Shown here: in pieces, positions 26,498-32,608 of the stretch | Layout of the letters: every line of letters begins with the position of its first letter | Numbering within the stretch: the first letter of the stretch is position 1 | Source of the DNA: Candidatus Peribacteria bacterium | GTDB lineage: Bacteria > Patescibacteriota > Gracilibacteria > Peribacterales > Peribacteraceae | Length of the DNA stretch: 34,699 nt | Direction: 5' to 3' | NCBI GenBank assembly: GCA_023245775.1 | Contig: JAHFJR010000015.1 | Span: 1 to 34,699 of the forward strand | Notes under the pieces: model-generated | Told to the model about the DNA's origin: nothing | Seen by the model: only the letters and a program-made list of their open reading frames with translations | Databases searched by the model: none | Translations under genes and position numbers: made by a program

Positions 26498-26501
26498 GAC
26501 C

Positions 26502-26547
26502 GAGAGAGAGGATGCAATCCCGCTGTCCTCTCTCTCTTTTCTCTTTT
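26502..26547 (+). terminator. Intrinsic terminator after csrA
   Basis: GAGAGAGAGGA (26502-26512) pairs perfectly with 26526-26536 across a 13-nt loop, followed by TTTTCTCTTTT. It ends the csrA transcript before greA. Confidence 0.8.
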
Positions 26548-26573
26548 CCATTTTCAATCGTCCATTTGTCCCC

Positions 26574-26579
26574 TATAGT
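26574..26579 (+). promoter_or_regulatory. -10 box of greA, leaderless geometry
   Basis: TATAGT ends 9 nt before the greA ATG. A weak TTTTCA lies 17 nt upstream (26551-26556). Confidence 0.45.
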
Positions 26580-26588
26580 CCCTGCGCT

Positions 26589-27110
26589 ATGACGACCACC
26601 AACCCCCAAGGAACCGGCTTCGCCGACAGTGAAGAGATGCTCATCACGAAGGAAGGACTCAAGAAACTGAAGGAAGAACTGGAGTTTCTGAAGACCACCA
26701 AGCGCCAGGAGATCGCTCAGCGCCTGAAGGAGGCGATCAGCTACGGAGACCTCTCGGAGAACGCTGAGTACGAGGAAGCGAAGAACGACCAAGCCTTCAT
26801 CGAAGGTCGTATTCTGGAGCTCGAGAAACAAGTGAAGAACGCCAAGATCATCACCGAAGGAGCCATCACCAAGACCGCGAAGGACAAAGTGATCGACATC
26901 AGCTCCATCGTGACCGTCAGGAACAAAACGGAGAACGACGAGGCAGAGACCTACACCATCGTCGGGAGTATGGAGGCCGACCCCATCGCACACAAGATCA
27001 GCAATGAGTCCCCCATCGGCAAGGCACTCCTTGGCCATGAGAGAGGAGACATCGTGGATGTCGTTGCCCCTGCGGGGAAGTTTAAGTATGAAATTTTAAA
27101 GGTGGCGTGA
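26589..27110 (+). CDS. greA: Transcription elongation factor GreA
   Basis: GreA enters the secondary channel of RNA polymerase and triggers cleavage of backtracked transcripts. From ATG 26589 the protein has 173 residues, slightly longer than usual because of a 15-residue N-terminal extension before MLITKEGLKKLKEELE. The coiled-coil tip carries the essential acidic pair region (YGDLSENAEYEEAKNDQ), and the C-terminal globular domain has the SPIGKALLGHERGD signature. The frame is open upstream through the csrA terminator; the -10 box position supports 26589. The next gene follows after 25 nt and may be co-transcribed. Confidence 0.95.
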   Translation: MTTTNPQGTGFADSEEMLITKEGLKKLKEELEFLKTTKRQEIAQRLKEAISYGDLSENAEYEEAKNDQAFIEGRILELEKQVKNAKIITEGAITKTAKDKVIDISSIVTVRNKTENDEAETYTIVGSMEADPIAHKISNESPIGKALLGHERGDIVDVVAPAGKFKYEILKVA

Positions 27111-27135
27111 GGGAAGTGGTTACTCATTACTCCCA

Positions 27136-27519
27136 ATGTCCGACCCTTCGCCTCCACCTGTCGCAACCCTCATCATTCCTCCTGACGTCGCGGAGAAGTT
27201 TGGTGAGATTGTCACACTGATCCAAGGATCAGAGAGTATGAATCTGGAGGAGAGACAGTACTGGATCAACATCCTGCCCATCATGACACCGGAGCAGATC
27301 AAGAACCTCCGAGACATTCTCACGAACGAGAAGGAGCAGCTCGCCGCCATCGACGCCAAGTACAAGAACACTGATGCCGGAGGAGGAACTGCGAGCCTCG
27401 TTTCCATCGAAGAAAAAATGAAGACGAAGAAACAACAACGTCTTCGAAAAGAGCAAGAGGATGCGACGAAAGAAGGGACGAAGGAAGAAGATTTATTGAA
27501 GCAAATCGAATCAGCGTGA
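27136..27519 (+). CDS. Small hypothetical protein, helical
   Basis: I cannot name this 127-residue protein. After a proline-rich start, residues about 18-72 look like a compact helical domain (EERQYWINILPIMTPEQIKNLRDIL, listed for its key aromatic and proline residues), followed by a glycine linker and a Lys/Glu-rich, probably coiled tail (about 95-125). No signal peptide is present, so it is cytoplasmic. Its position 25 nt after greA suggests co-transcription. Good codon use and a well-formed helical pattern make it a real gene. Confidence 0.65.
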   Translation: MSDPSPPPVATLIIPPDVAEKFGEIVTLIQGSESMNLEERQYWINILPIMTPEQIKNLRDILTNEKEQLAAIDAKYKNTDAGGGTASLVSIEEKMKTKKQQRLRKEQEDATKEGTKEEDLLKQIESA

Positions 27520-27527
27520 TGAGGGCT

Positions 27528-28487
27528 CTACCCACACATCAAGATCGCCCGCTCCGTGAGTGCGATCACTTCCTCCGGATGATCGGCCGAAGCGTGGTAC
27601 CCGCCAGTCTTCAGATCCCTATCGGCAGCACTCACCCAATCCACGAGGGCATGCACTCGGGAGAGGTCCATCGATCGAGCGAGCGGCAGGAGACCGCGCA
27701 CGATCAGGAAGTAGAGTCCGGTCGCAGTCGCGATGGAGCGTTCGTCACGGTGTCCCGCTTCCAGAGCCGAGAAAACGAGCGTCAGATTCTTGATCATACT
27801 GAGGAGGATCGTCCAGAGTCCGTACGGTTCCTCCCCTCGTTCGATGCGGCGCTGGAGAAACAGGAGTGCCTCGTTCGCCTTCCTCGACCCGACGAGATCT
27901 GTGAGCATCCAGATCACTTGCGATCCCGACGGAACAGCGAGTGCTTCGACCTGTTCGGGGCCGATCTCGGAGACGGATCCAGCGACGATTTTCTCGAGTT
28001 CCATCTGGAGCATCCACTGGTCATCGCCGACGATGGAGAGGAGCAGGCCCTCAGCTTCAGGTGAGATGGACATTCCATGGCCTCGCACCGTGGAACGGAT
28101 CCAGACCGAGAGCTCCGCTCGGGAGAGCGGAGGGAAGTATTTCTTCTCGAATGTCCGTTCGATTTCCTTCGTTATCCCAAGCCTCTTGTCCGGTTTTGCT
28201 TCAACGAGGACAAGCACCGTCTGCGGGTGAATCTCCTCGAGCAGTCGAGGCAGATCCTCCTTCTCCAAACGCGGTATCCCCTCGAGAACAACGAGTCGCT
28301 TCTCTGCGATGAAGGGCATCGTCGCGACGGCATCGAGGAGGTCCGAAAGCGACGCATCCTTCGCCCGAAGGATCGTCAAGTTCTCCGGTCCGTACTTGGA
28401 GACAAACCGCTGCTTCCACCGCACGAGTTCCTTCGAGAGAGCGTAGGTATTCTCGCCCGTGAAGAGATAGAGATTGGACGTGTCCAT
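27528..28487 (-). CDS. holA: DNA polymerase III subunit delta
   Basis: HolA opens the sliding clamp as part of the clamp-loader. The 319-residue protein has the family layout: an N-terminal AAA-like domain (YLFTGENTYALSKEL start; AEKRLVVLEG near 65-75), a middle lid region and the C-terminal helical collar (WMLTDLVGSRKANEALLFLQRRIERGEEPYGLWTILLSMIKNL pattern, described here only in part). Like other delta subunits it lacks a Walker A motif. ATG 28487 is preceded by GGAGGG 3 nt away. A TACGAT box at 28502-28497 ends 9 nt before the ATG, so leaderless initiation is also possible. It is divergent from the dockerin gene. Confidence 0.88.
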   Translation of the reverse strand: MDTSNLYLFTGENTYALSKELVRWKQRFVSKYGPENLTILRAKDASLSDLLDAVATMPFIAEKRLVVLEGIPRLEKEDLPRLLEEIHPQTVLVLVEAKPDKRLGITKEIERTFEKKYFPPLSRAELSVWIRSTVRGHGMSISPEAEGLLLSIVGDDQWMLQMELEKIVAGSVSEIGPEQVEALAVPSGSQVIWMLTDLVGSRKANEALLFLQRRIERGEEPYGLWTILLSMIKNLTLVFSALEAGHRDERSIATATGLYFLIVRGLLPLARSMDLSRVHALVDWVSAADRDLKTGGYHASADHPEEVIALTERAILMCG

Positions 28488-28595
28488 AGGCCCTCCATCG
28501 TACAATTGAATGAGCGATGGAACAAAGAAATCGATTCTTTAATCATATATCCCAAAATAGTCAATTCCACTCAGCCAGAGGAAAGGTCATTCTGT

Positions 28596-28611
28596 GCTAT
28601 ACTGAAAGGAA
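28596..28611 (+). promoter_or_regulatory. Extended -10 promoter of the surface operon
   Basis: TGC immediately before TATACT (28598-28603), ending 8 nt before ATG 28612. It is the same nine-base word as at hisS. AAGGA follows but is too close to the ATG to act as a normal ribosome site. Confidence 0.55.
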
Positions 28612-28941
28612 ATGTCACGAACGTATTCATTCTTCGGCAGGAAGTCCCTCCGGACGATGTCCATCGTTGCGGGGAGCATGACGACAGCATTCTTGCTCGG
28701 CATCGAAACCGCCGGTGATGTGAAGCCCATCGTCAACGGGACGCGGGCGGGAGGTGCCGTCATCGAGGGCGACTTGAACGGGAACGGATTTCTGGATCGG
28801 GAGGATCTAAAGATCGCAGAGGAACTTGCGAAGGGACTCCGGAGTCCGCTGCCCTCGGAACTGGCCGCAGACCCGAACCAGGATTTCATCATCACCGAAG
28901 CTGATGTCCTGTGGATCCGACAGAAACTAGAGAAACCATGA
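28612..28941 (+). CDS. Dockerin type I-like secreted protein
   Basis: This 109-residue protein has an N-terminal signal or anchor segment (about 14-32) and then little besides a dockerin-like pair of calcium loops. Loop 1 is D54-L-N-G-N-G-F-L-D62-R-E-D65 followed by an alpha helix; loop 2 is D87-P-N-Q-D91-F-I-I-T-E-A-D98, followed by a helix VLWIRQKL. Dockerins bind cohesin domains in a calcium-dependent way, as in cellulosomes. The next gene encodes a cohesin-like domain, so the pair may bind each other. No enzyme domain is attached, so this would be a bare adaptor. The operon is three genes long. Confidence 0.78.
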   Translation: MSRTYSFFGRKSLRTMSIVAGSMTTAFLLGIETAGDVKPIVNGTRAGGAVIEGDLNGNGFLDREDLKIAEELAKGLRSPLPSELAADPNQDFIITEADVLWIRQKLEKP

Positions 28942-28974
28942 TGAGAGCCATACGACTCTCCAACACAAAAAAAC

Positions 28975-30249
28975 ATGAACATGAACAGAGCATTCTCAGG
29001 CGTTGCCGCAGTCCTGCTCCTCGTAGGGGCTCTGACTCCCCTGACCGCTCTTGCTGATGAGGCTCCCTCGCTCGCACTCGAACCACACTGCGCGGAACAA
29101 GATCGATCCGCATGCCCATTCTTCGCTGTAGCAGATGCAGAGCACATGGCAACGAACAGCATGGCAGGAGGCGATCTTCTGGATATCGATGTCGTGCTGA
29201 CCCATGATGCAGCGCAGAAGATCCGGACGATTCGAAGTTGGTTGAAGTACGATCCACAAGCTCTGGAAGTCCGAAGCGTCGAACTGACGGCAGCACTCGC
29301 CGAACCCATTCCCGATGAACAATCGTTCGATGCAACCCTCGGACTCGTGAAGATCGGTGGCGGCACAACGGGCGATCTGCCAGGTGGTCGTGTTGCACTG
29401 GCACGTGTGACGTTTCGCGTCATCGACTCGAGCAAGAATACCGAGATCTCCTTCAGCGGATTCCAACCGGATGGTCTGGGACAGACAGCCATCAATACAT
29501 CATCGGAAATGGTCCACCATGACGGTGGACTCAGTGAACCTCCCTGCATCGGCGGTCTCATTTGCCAGAAGAAAATGGTGGCGCTCCTCGTGATTCAACC
29601 GAGCGCGCTGAGCATCCTGCTTGCACCACCAGTCGATGCAGCTGCTCCTCCTATGGATGCTCCACCAGCCGATCCACCTGCAGAGATGAATCAACCTCCA
29701 CCTGCGCAAGCAAATCCAACACCAGATCCCTCCGCTGCTTCGTCGTTCTCGCTGCTCCAGATTCAAGGACTACGCATCACGTCCCACGAGAGCAGCATCT
29801 TCCTCGGTTGGCAGGAACTCCGCAGCAGCGAACTCGCTGGATACAACGTGTACTACGGCACCGTGAGTGGAAAGTACATGCAGCGCCGTTCGATCCCCTC
29901 TGCATCGACAAGCCTCGTGCTTCGCGATCTCGAGCCTGGAACGACGTACTTCGCTTCTGTGCGCGGCTTCAATGCCAATAATCAGGAGAGTGTGTTCAGC
30001 CAGGAAGTCTCCGTGACCGTAGGAAATCCGGAGAGCAGCAGCTCACCACTCATTGCGGAAGCCCAGACCGAGACTCCAGCGATCGAAGGTAACCCCATCG
30101 AAAAGCACGGAGGGACCGAGATCAATGGATCGACAGGTTCGGGTGATAGCATCTTCGTCTTCGCAGCTCTCTCTGCACTCATTGGCACGGGTTTTGCTCT
30201 CTCCAGACAGTGTGCCCTGTCCTCTTCTCTTCTCCGTCGTGCCTACTGA
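28975..30249 (+). CDS. Surface protein: cohesin-like domain, FN3 domain, sortase-like C-terminal tail
   Basis: The 424-residue protein has a signal peptide (about 1-28), a cohesin-like beta domain (about 60-210, with LLDIDVVL, a WLKYDPQALEVRSVEL strand pair and VALARVTFRVI), a Pro/Ala-rich linker (about 218-255), an FN3 domain (about 262-350, with ELAGYNVYYG and LEPGTTYFASVRGFNANNQES) and a C-terminal tail. The tail is STGSGD (386-391), a hydrophobic helix (about 392-410), then R411. That layout resembles a sortase sorting signal without the LP of LPxTG. Four cysteines flank the cohesin part. It is 33 nt after the dockerin gene, and the following gene overlaps its end by 11 nt. Confidence 0.78.
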   Translation: MNMNRAFSGVAAVLLLVGALTPLTALADEAPSLALEPHCAEQDRSACPFFAVADAEHMATNSMAGGDLLDIDVVLTHDAAQKIRTIRSWLKYDPQALEVRSVELTAALAEPIPDEQSFDATLGLVKIGGGTTGDLPGGRVALARVTFRVIDSSKNTEISFSGFQPDGLGQTAINTSSEMVHHDGGLSEPPCIGGLICQKKMVALLVIQPSALSILLAPPVDAAAPPMDAPPADPPAEMNQPPPAQANPTPDPSAASSFSLLQIQGLRITSHESSIFLGWQELRSSELAGYNVYYGTVSGKYMQRRSIPSASTSLVLRDLEPGTTYFASVRGFNANNQESVFSQEVSVTVGNPESSSSPLIAEAQTETPAIEGNPIEKHGGTEINGSTGSGDSIFVFAALSALIGTGFALSRQCALSSSLLRRAY

Positions 30250-31273
30250 TCCCATCCACAGCGGCTGGACGAGTGTTGATGATGAAGCATCATCCGTACC
30301 CGTACGTGTGAGAGCGGAGCAACAGCAACCGCCTCCTGCACCTGCTCCAATCCCCGTAACGACGCCAGCTGCGGCTCCTCTTCGCCATGCGGTTGCGGCT
30401 CCATCACCAACACAAGTCAACCCAAAGACGATGCGTCTCTCTGCCATCACAGGAGTCGGCATCGTTCTGCTCGGAGCCGTCTTCTATGCCGGTATCGGCA
30501 ATCTCCGTGGAAGTCTGACAGAGGGAACGACCGGGGCGACCGTGACCATCACCGAGGATGGACACTTCTCTCCCGAGACAATCGGAGTGACTGTAGGAAG
30601 CACGCTCACGATCGAGAATAAGAATAGAGATCCGCAGGTCATGAAAGTGAAAACAGGTCGAGAACTCTTCAGTTCGCAAGTCATCTTCGATACCCCATTC
30701 GTCTTCACGATACCGAGCGATGCAAACGGCACCTACACCTACTTCTCCGAGACACTCCCCGATGACCGCCTCCTCACGATCACGGTCTCAGCGCCCATCG
30801 AAGGCGGAGCAAATCCTCCACCGCAGAGCGAACAAGCGCCAGCTCCTGCTGACTCAGCCCAGATCCCTCTCCCCTTCGGCGATGGTCCGATCACCCCAGC
30901 AGAAAATCTACCGATGCCGAATCCTGCAACACCAACTCCGATCGCTTCGGTGACACCGACCACGCCAAGTATCATCGAGGAACAAGCCGATGGAAGCGAA
31001 ATCATCAGCATCGGATCAGGTGAACAACCCGCACCTGCCAACTTCGATCCTAGCAAGATCCCGACGAATCCGTACGTTGTAGGATCGGATCAACACTACG
31101 AGAACAGCGCTGCTCTCGAGGAGAAGAAACTCCACCATGGAGCACCGCTGCTGGAGATGAGAAAACATCGACCGAAGGTGAGCGCCTCGACAGGGCCCGA
31201 TGTCTGGGTCGCTCTCCTCCTACCCGCACTCGCAGGCGTGTACGTGTTCTACAGAAAAATAATCGCATGCTGA
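30239..31273 (+). CDS. Membrane-anchored protein with cupredoxin-like domain and STG-type tail
   Basis: From the GTG at 30239 the protein has 344 residues: a Pro/Ala/Gln-rich cytoplasmic N-terminal region, a membrane helix (about 67-86), a cupredoxin-like beta sandwich (about 99-185, with GHFSPETIGVTVGSTLTIEN), a long Pro/Ser-rich linker, and the tail STGPD (317-321), a final helix and YRKIIAC. The copper-ligand positions (His, Cys, Met) typical of cupredoxins are not there, so it is probably a structural or adhesive version. The start is uncertain: GTG 30239 overlaps the previous gene by 11 nt, and ATG 30431 would give a signal-peptide-like start. It is the third gene of the surface operon. 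Confidence 0.65.
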   Translation: MPTDPIHSGWTSVDDEASSVPVRVRAEQQQPPPAPAPIPVTTPAAAPLRHAVAAPSPTQVNPKTMRLSAITGVGIVLLGAVFYAGIGNLRGSLTEGTTGATVTITEDGHFSPETIGVTVGSTLTIENKNRDPQVMKVKTGRELFSSQVIFDTPFVFTIPSDANGTYTYFSETLPDDRLLTITVSAPIEGGANPPPQSEQAPAPADSAQIPLPFGDGPITPAENLPMPNPATPTPIASVTPTTPSIIEEQADGSEIISIGSGEQPAPANFDPSKIPTNPYVVGSDQHYENSAALEEKKLHHGAPLLEMRKHRPKVSASTGPDVWVALLLPALAGVYVFYRKIIAC

Positions 31274-31319
31274 AACGAGAGGGAAGACCGTGCTCCCCCC
31301 TCGACGAATGTCCTCAAGG

Positions 31320-31724
31320 CTAGAGTTTGCCATCGGAGCCCTCCATGGTCGTATCAGAAGGGTTCTGGTGACAAGTGTCCTTCATCGTCGTCTTGAAGGT
31401 ACTGGCTGCCGTCTTCTTCGCATCCTTCTTCGCATCTATGGCATCTTTCACAGCATTATCAAACGTCTGGCGCGCAGCTCTGATGGCATCCCTGCGAGCA
31501 TCCCTCGTCGTCAGTGTCCATGCGGCCTTCAGTGCGTTCTTTCGAACAACGAGAGCAGCCTTCACGGTGAATGCAAACGTATCGATCGCATTGCTGATCG
31601 CCGTCTCGCGCACCTCGATGGCATTCTGAATACAGGGAACATCGATCGTCGCTTGTGCGAAGGCAGGAAGCGCAGAGGAGAGCGCGAGCATCATCGCAAC
31701 TCCAGAGAGAAAGAATTTCTTCAT
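31320..31724 (-). CDS. Secreted helical protein with two cysteines
   Basis: The 134-residue protein has a signal peptide (1-24, ending AFAQA) followed by about 90 residues of nearly continuous helix, with alternating Ala, Arg, Lys and Asp (TRDARRDAIRAARQTF; KDAIDAKKDAKKTA). Cysteines at 31 and 118 lie at the two ends of the helical region and could close a helical hairpin with a disulfide. I recognise the general type from candidate-phyla genomes but not a function. The start at 31724 is set by the signal peptide; the frame continues upstream into the tRNA-Tyr gene. Confidence 0.65.
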   Translation of the reverse strand: MKKFFLSGVAMMLALSSALPAFAQATIDVPCIQNAIEVRETAISNAIDTFAFTVKAALVVRKNALKAAWTLTTRDARRDAIRAARQTFDNAVKDAIDAKKDAKKTAASTFKTTMKDTCHQNPSDTTMEGSDGKL

Positions 31725-31770
31725 AGAAGTCGAGAGAAAAGAAATACAAGAGATGATGCCTAGAAGCATA

Positions 31771-31787
31771 CTCTCGATTCTCGAGAG
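31771..31787. repeat. Short palindrome upstream of the secreted helical protein
   Basis: CTCTCGA (31771-31777), TTC, then TCGAGAG (31781-31787). A seven-base-pair hairpin or protein-binding site between the gene start and the tandem repeat. Confidence 0.45.
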
Positions 31788-31809
31788 ATACACCCACCCT
31801 TCTCTCCTG

Positions 31810-31893
31810 TGGCTTGCCATGAGCGACCCCGCAGTGCCGAGTCGAACTCTACGGTGGCTTGCCATGAGCGAGGCACCGCAGTGCCGAGTCGAA
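31810..31893. repeat. Two-copy direct repeat downstream of tRNA-Tyr
   Basis: A unit of 37-39 bases (31810-31846 and 31855-31893) is repeated with a 45-base period. Both copies begin TGGCTTGCCATGAGCGA and end GCAGTGCCGAGTCGAA. Copy 2 has an added GGCA-like insertion that creates a GGCAC/GTGCC hairpin on the minus strand. The right copy abuts the CCA end of the tRNA gene. Function unknown. Confidence 0.75.
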
Positions 31894-31979
31894 TGGTGGG
31901 CCGGGAAGGATTCGAACCTTCGAAGGCATAAGCCGCCAGATTTACAGTCTGGTGCATTTGGCCACTTTGCTACCGACCC
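31894..31979 (-). tRNA. tRNA-Tyr (anticodon GUA), CCA encoded
   Basis: On the minus strand the acceptor GGGTCGG pairs with CCGGCCC (one G-U), followed by A73 and encoded CCA. The anticodon stem CAGAC/ATCTG-type frames GTA. A long variable arm (class II) and T-arm AGGTTCGAATCCTT are present. It reads UAU and UAC. Confidence 0.96.
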
Positions 31980-32143
31980 ACGAGAAGCCACGATGATGTC
32001 GAAACAAGTATAGCAGCTGAGGTACTTGCCTCTACCGGAGTCCGCTGAGACGGACGACTGGTGCAGGGCCGACTCACACGAGAATTATGAATGAAGAATG
32101 ATGAATGAAGAAGGGCATTTTCCCACACATACAAATGACAATC

Positions 32144-32196
32144 GTCAAAAGGTCAGCAGAAGCTGACCTTGTGCACTGAATTGGTAAGAACTCAGT
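32144..32196 (-). ncRNA. Candidate small RNA, about 53 nt
   Basis: The minus-strand promoter predicts a start near 32196. The transcript would begin directly with a hairpin: ACTGAGTT (32196-32189), loop CTTACC, AATTCAGT (32182-32175), eight pairs with one G-U. After a short single-stranded link comes the terminator hairpin AAGGTCAGC-TTCT-GCTGACCTT (32170-32149) and a TTTTGA tail. The three parts fit with no spare sequence, as in a genuine two-hairpin small RNA. I recognise no known RNA family. It contains no GGA outside stems, so it does not look like a CsrA sponge. Confidence 0.5.
32149..32170 (-). terminator. Terminator hairpin of the candidate small RNA
   Basis: Perfect 9-bp stem AAGGTCAGC/GCTGACCTT with a 4-nt loop. 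On the minus strand it is followed by TTTTGA. On the plus strand it is preceded by AAAA but followed by GTGC, so it works best for the minus strand. Confidence 0.65.
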
Positions 32197-32202
32197 CACT
32201 AC

Positions 32203-32231
32203 AGAGTACCACTCTGCTATCCCACTGTCAA
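32203..32231 (-). promoter_or_regulatory. Promoter of the candidate small RNA
   Basis: On the minus strand, consensus TTGACA (32231-32226), a 17-nt spacer and TACTCT (32208-32203). It is among the best -35 boxes in the window and no protein gene follows it. Confidence 0.65.
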
Positions 32232-32312
32232 TACAGTACAGAATGCATGCTTGTGCTCTCAGAGGGTCTTCTCTAGAATTCCGTCCATCTACTTTTCTTC
32301 CCCTCATTTACT

Positions 32313-32477
32313 ATGGTCGTTCAATCTCACGTGAAGGAAACTCTCGCGAAGATGGGTCTCCGCTGCGGCGGCGATTTCTGCGATGCCCTCTCCAAGGCAT
32401 GCGAGGACCTCGTCAAGAAAGCTGCATGGCGCTGCAAGGAGAACAAGCGTCAGACCGTGTACGGCTGCGACTGCTAA
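32313..32477 (+). CDS. 54-residue cysteine-rich histone-fold-like protein
   Basis: This short gene encodes a helix (VKETLAKM), a loop, a long helix (GGDFCDALSKACEDLVKKAAWRCKEN) and a KRQTV turn. This resembles the first two helices and the R-T loop of archaeal-type histones and of the short histone-like proteins reported in bacteria; the third helix is missing. It carries six cysteines (18, 23, 30, 41, 52, 54), unusual for a DNA-binding histone, so metal binding or redox linkage is possible. Length, GC-rich third positions and the terminator right after the double stop TAATAA show a real gene. The DNA-binding role is an inference from fold resemblance only. Confidence 0.7.
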   Translation: MVVQSHVKETLAKMGLRCGGDFCDALSKACEDLVKKAAWRCKENKRQTVYGCDC

Positions 32478-32493
32478 TAATACGCAATGTTTC

Positions 32494-32526
32494 AAAAGGG
32501 TCGTTCGATGGTGAGCGGCCCTTTTT
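32494..32526 (+). terminator. Intrinsic terminator of the histone-fold-like gene
   Basis: A 13-bp stem (32494-32506 with 32513-32525, G-U pairs included) and a 6-nt loop, with a T-run at 32522-32526. It starts 16 nt after the stop codon. Confidence 0.88.
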
Positions 32527-32534
32527 AGGTACGT

Positions 32535-32605
32535 ATCGAAGGTATTGAAAGCATGGAATGTAAGGAAGGTGATTTCCTACGATACCTTCAATACTTTCCA
32601 TACTT
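32535..32605. repeat. Imperfect inverted repeat of GAAGGTATTGAA words
   Basis: Left part 32537-32556 (GAAGGTATTGAAAG type) and right part 32580-32600 (complement of GAAAGTATTGAAGG) are imperfectly complementary. The unit lies after the terminator and before the stop of the ABC permease. It belongs to the family of short-word intergenic tracts seen elsewhere in the window. Confidence 0.4.
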
Positions 32606-32608
32606 TCT

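Larger units (their letters stand above)
31980..32312. other. Long intergenic stretch without a protein gene
   Basis: This 333-bp stretch holds no convincing protein. It contains the simple-word tract GAATGAAGAATGATGAATG (32090s-32110s), a complete minus-strand promoter-hairpin-terminator unit (32144-32231, listed separately) and the upstream region of the histone-fold-like gene. The minus-strand frame 32074-32307 crosses both the promoter and the terminator, so I do not accept it as a gene. Confidence 0.6.

Noticed and set aside
30541..30793. Functional copper protein
   Set aside because: The cupredoxin-like domain lacks the His, Cys and Met ligands.
32074..32307. 77-codon minus-strand frame in the intergenic stretch
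   Set aside because: It spans the small RNA promoter and the terminator hairpin, so it could not be read from that promoter. It has no sensible composition or motif.
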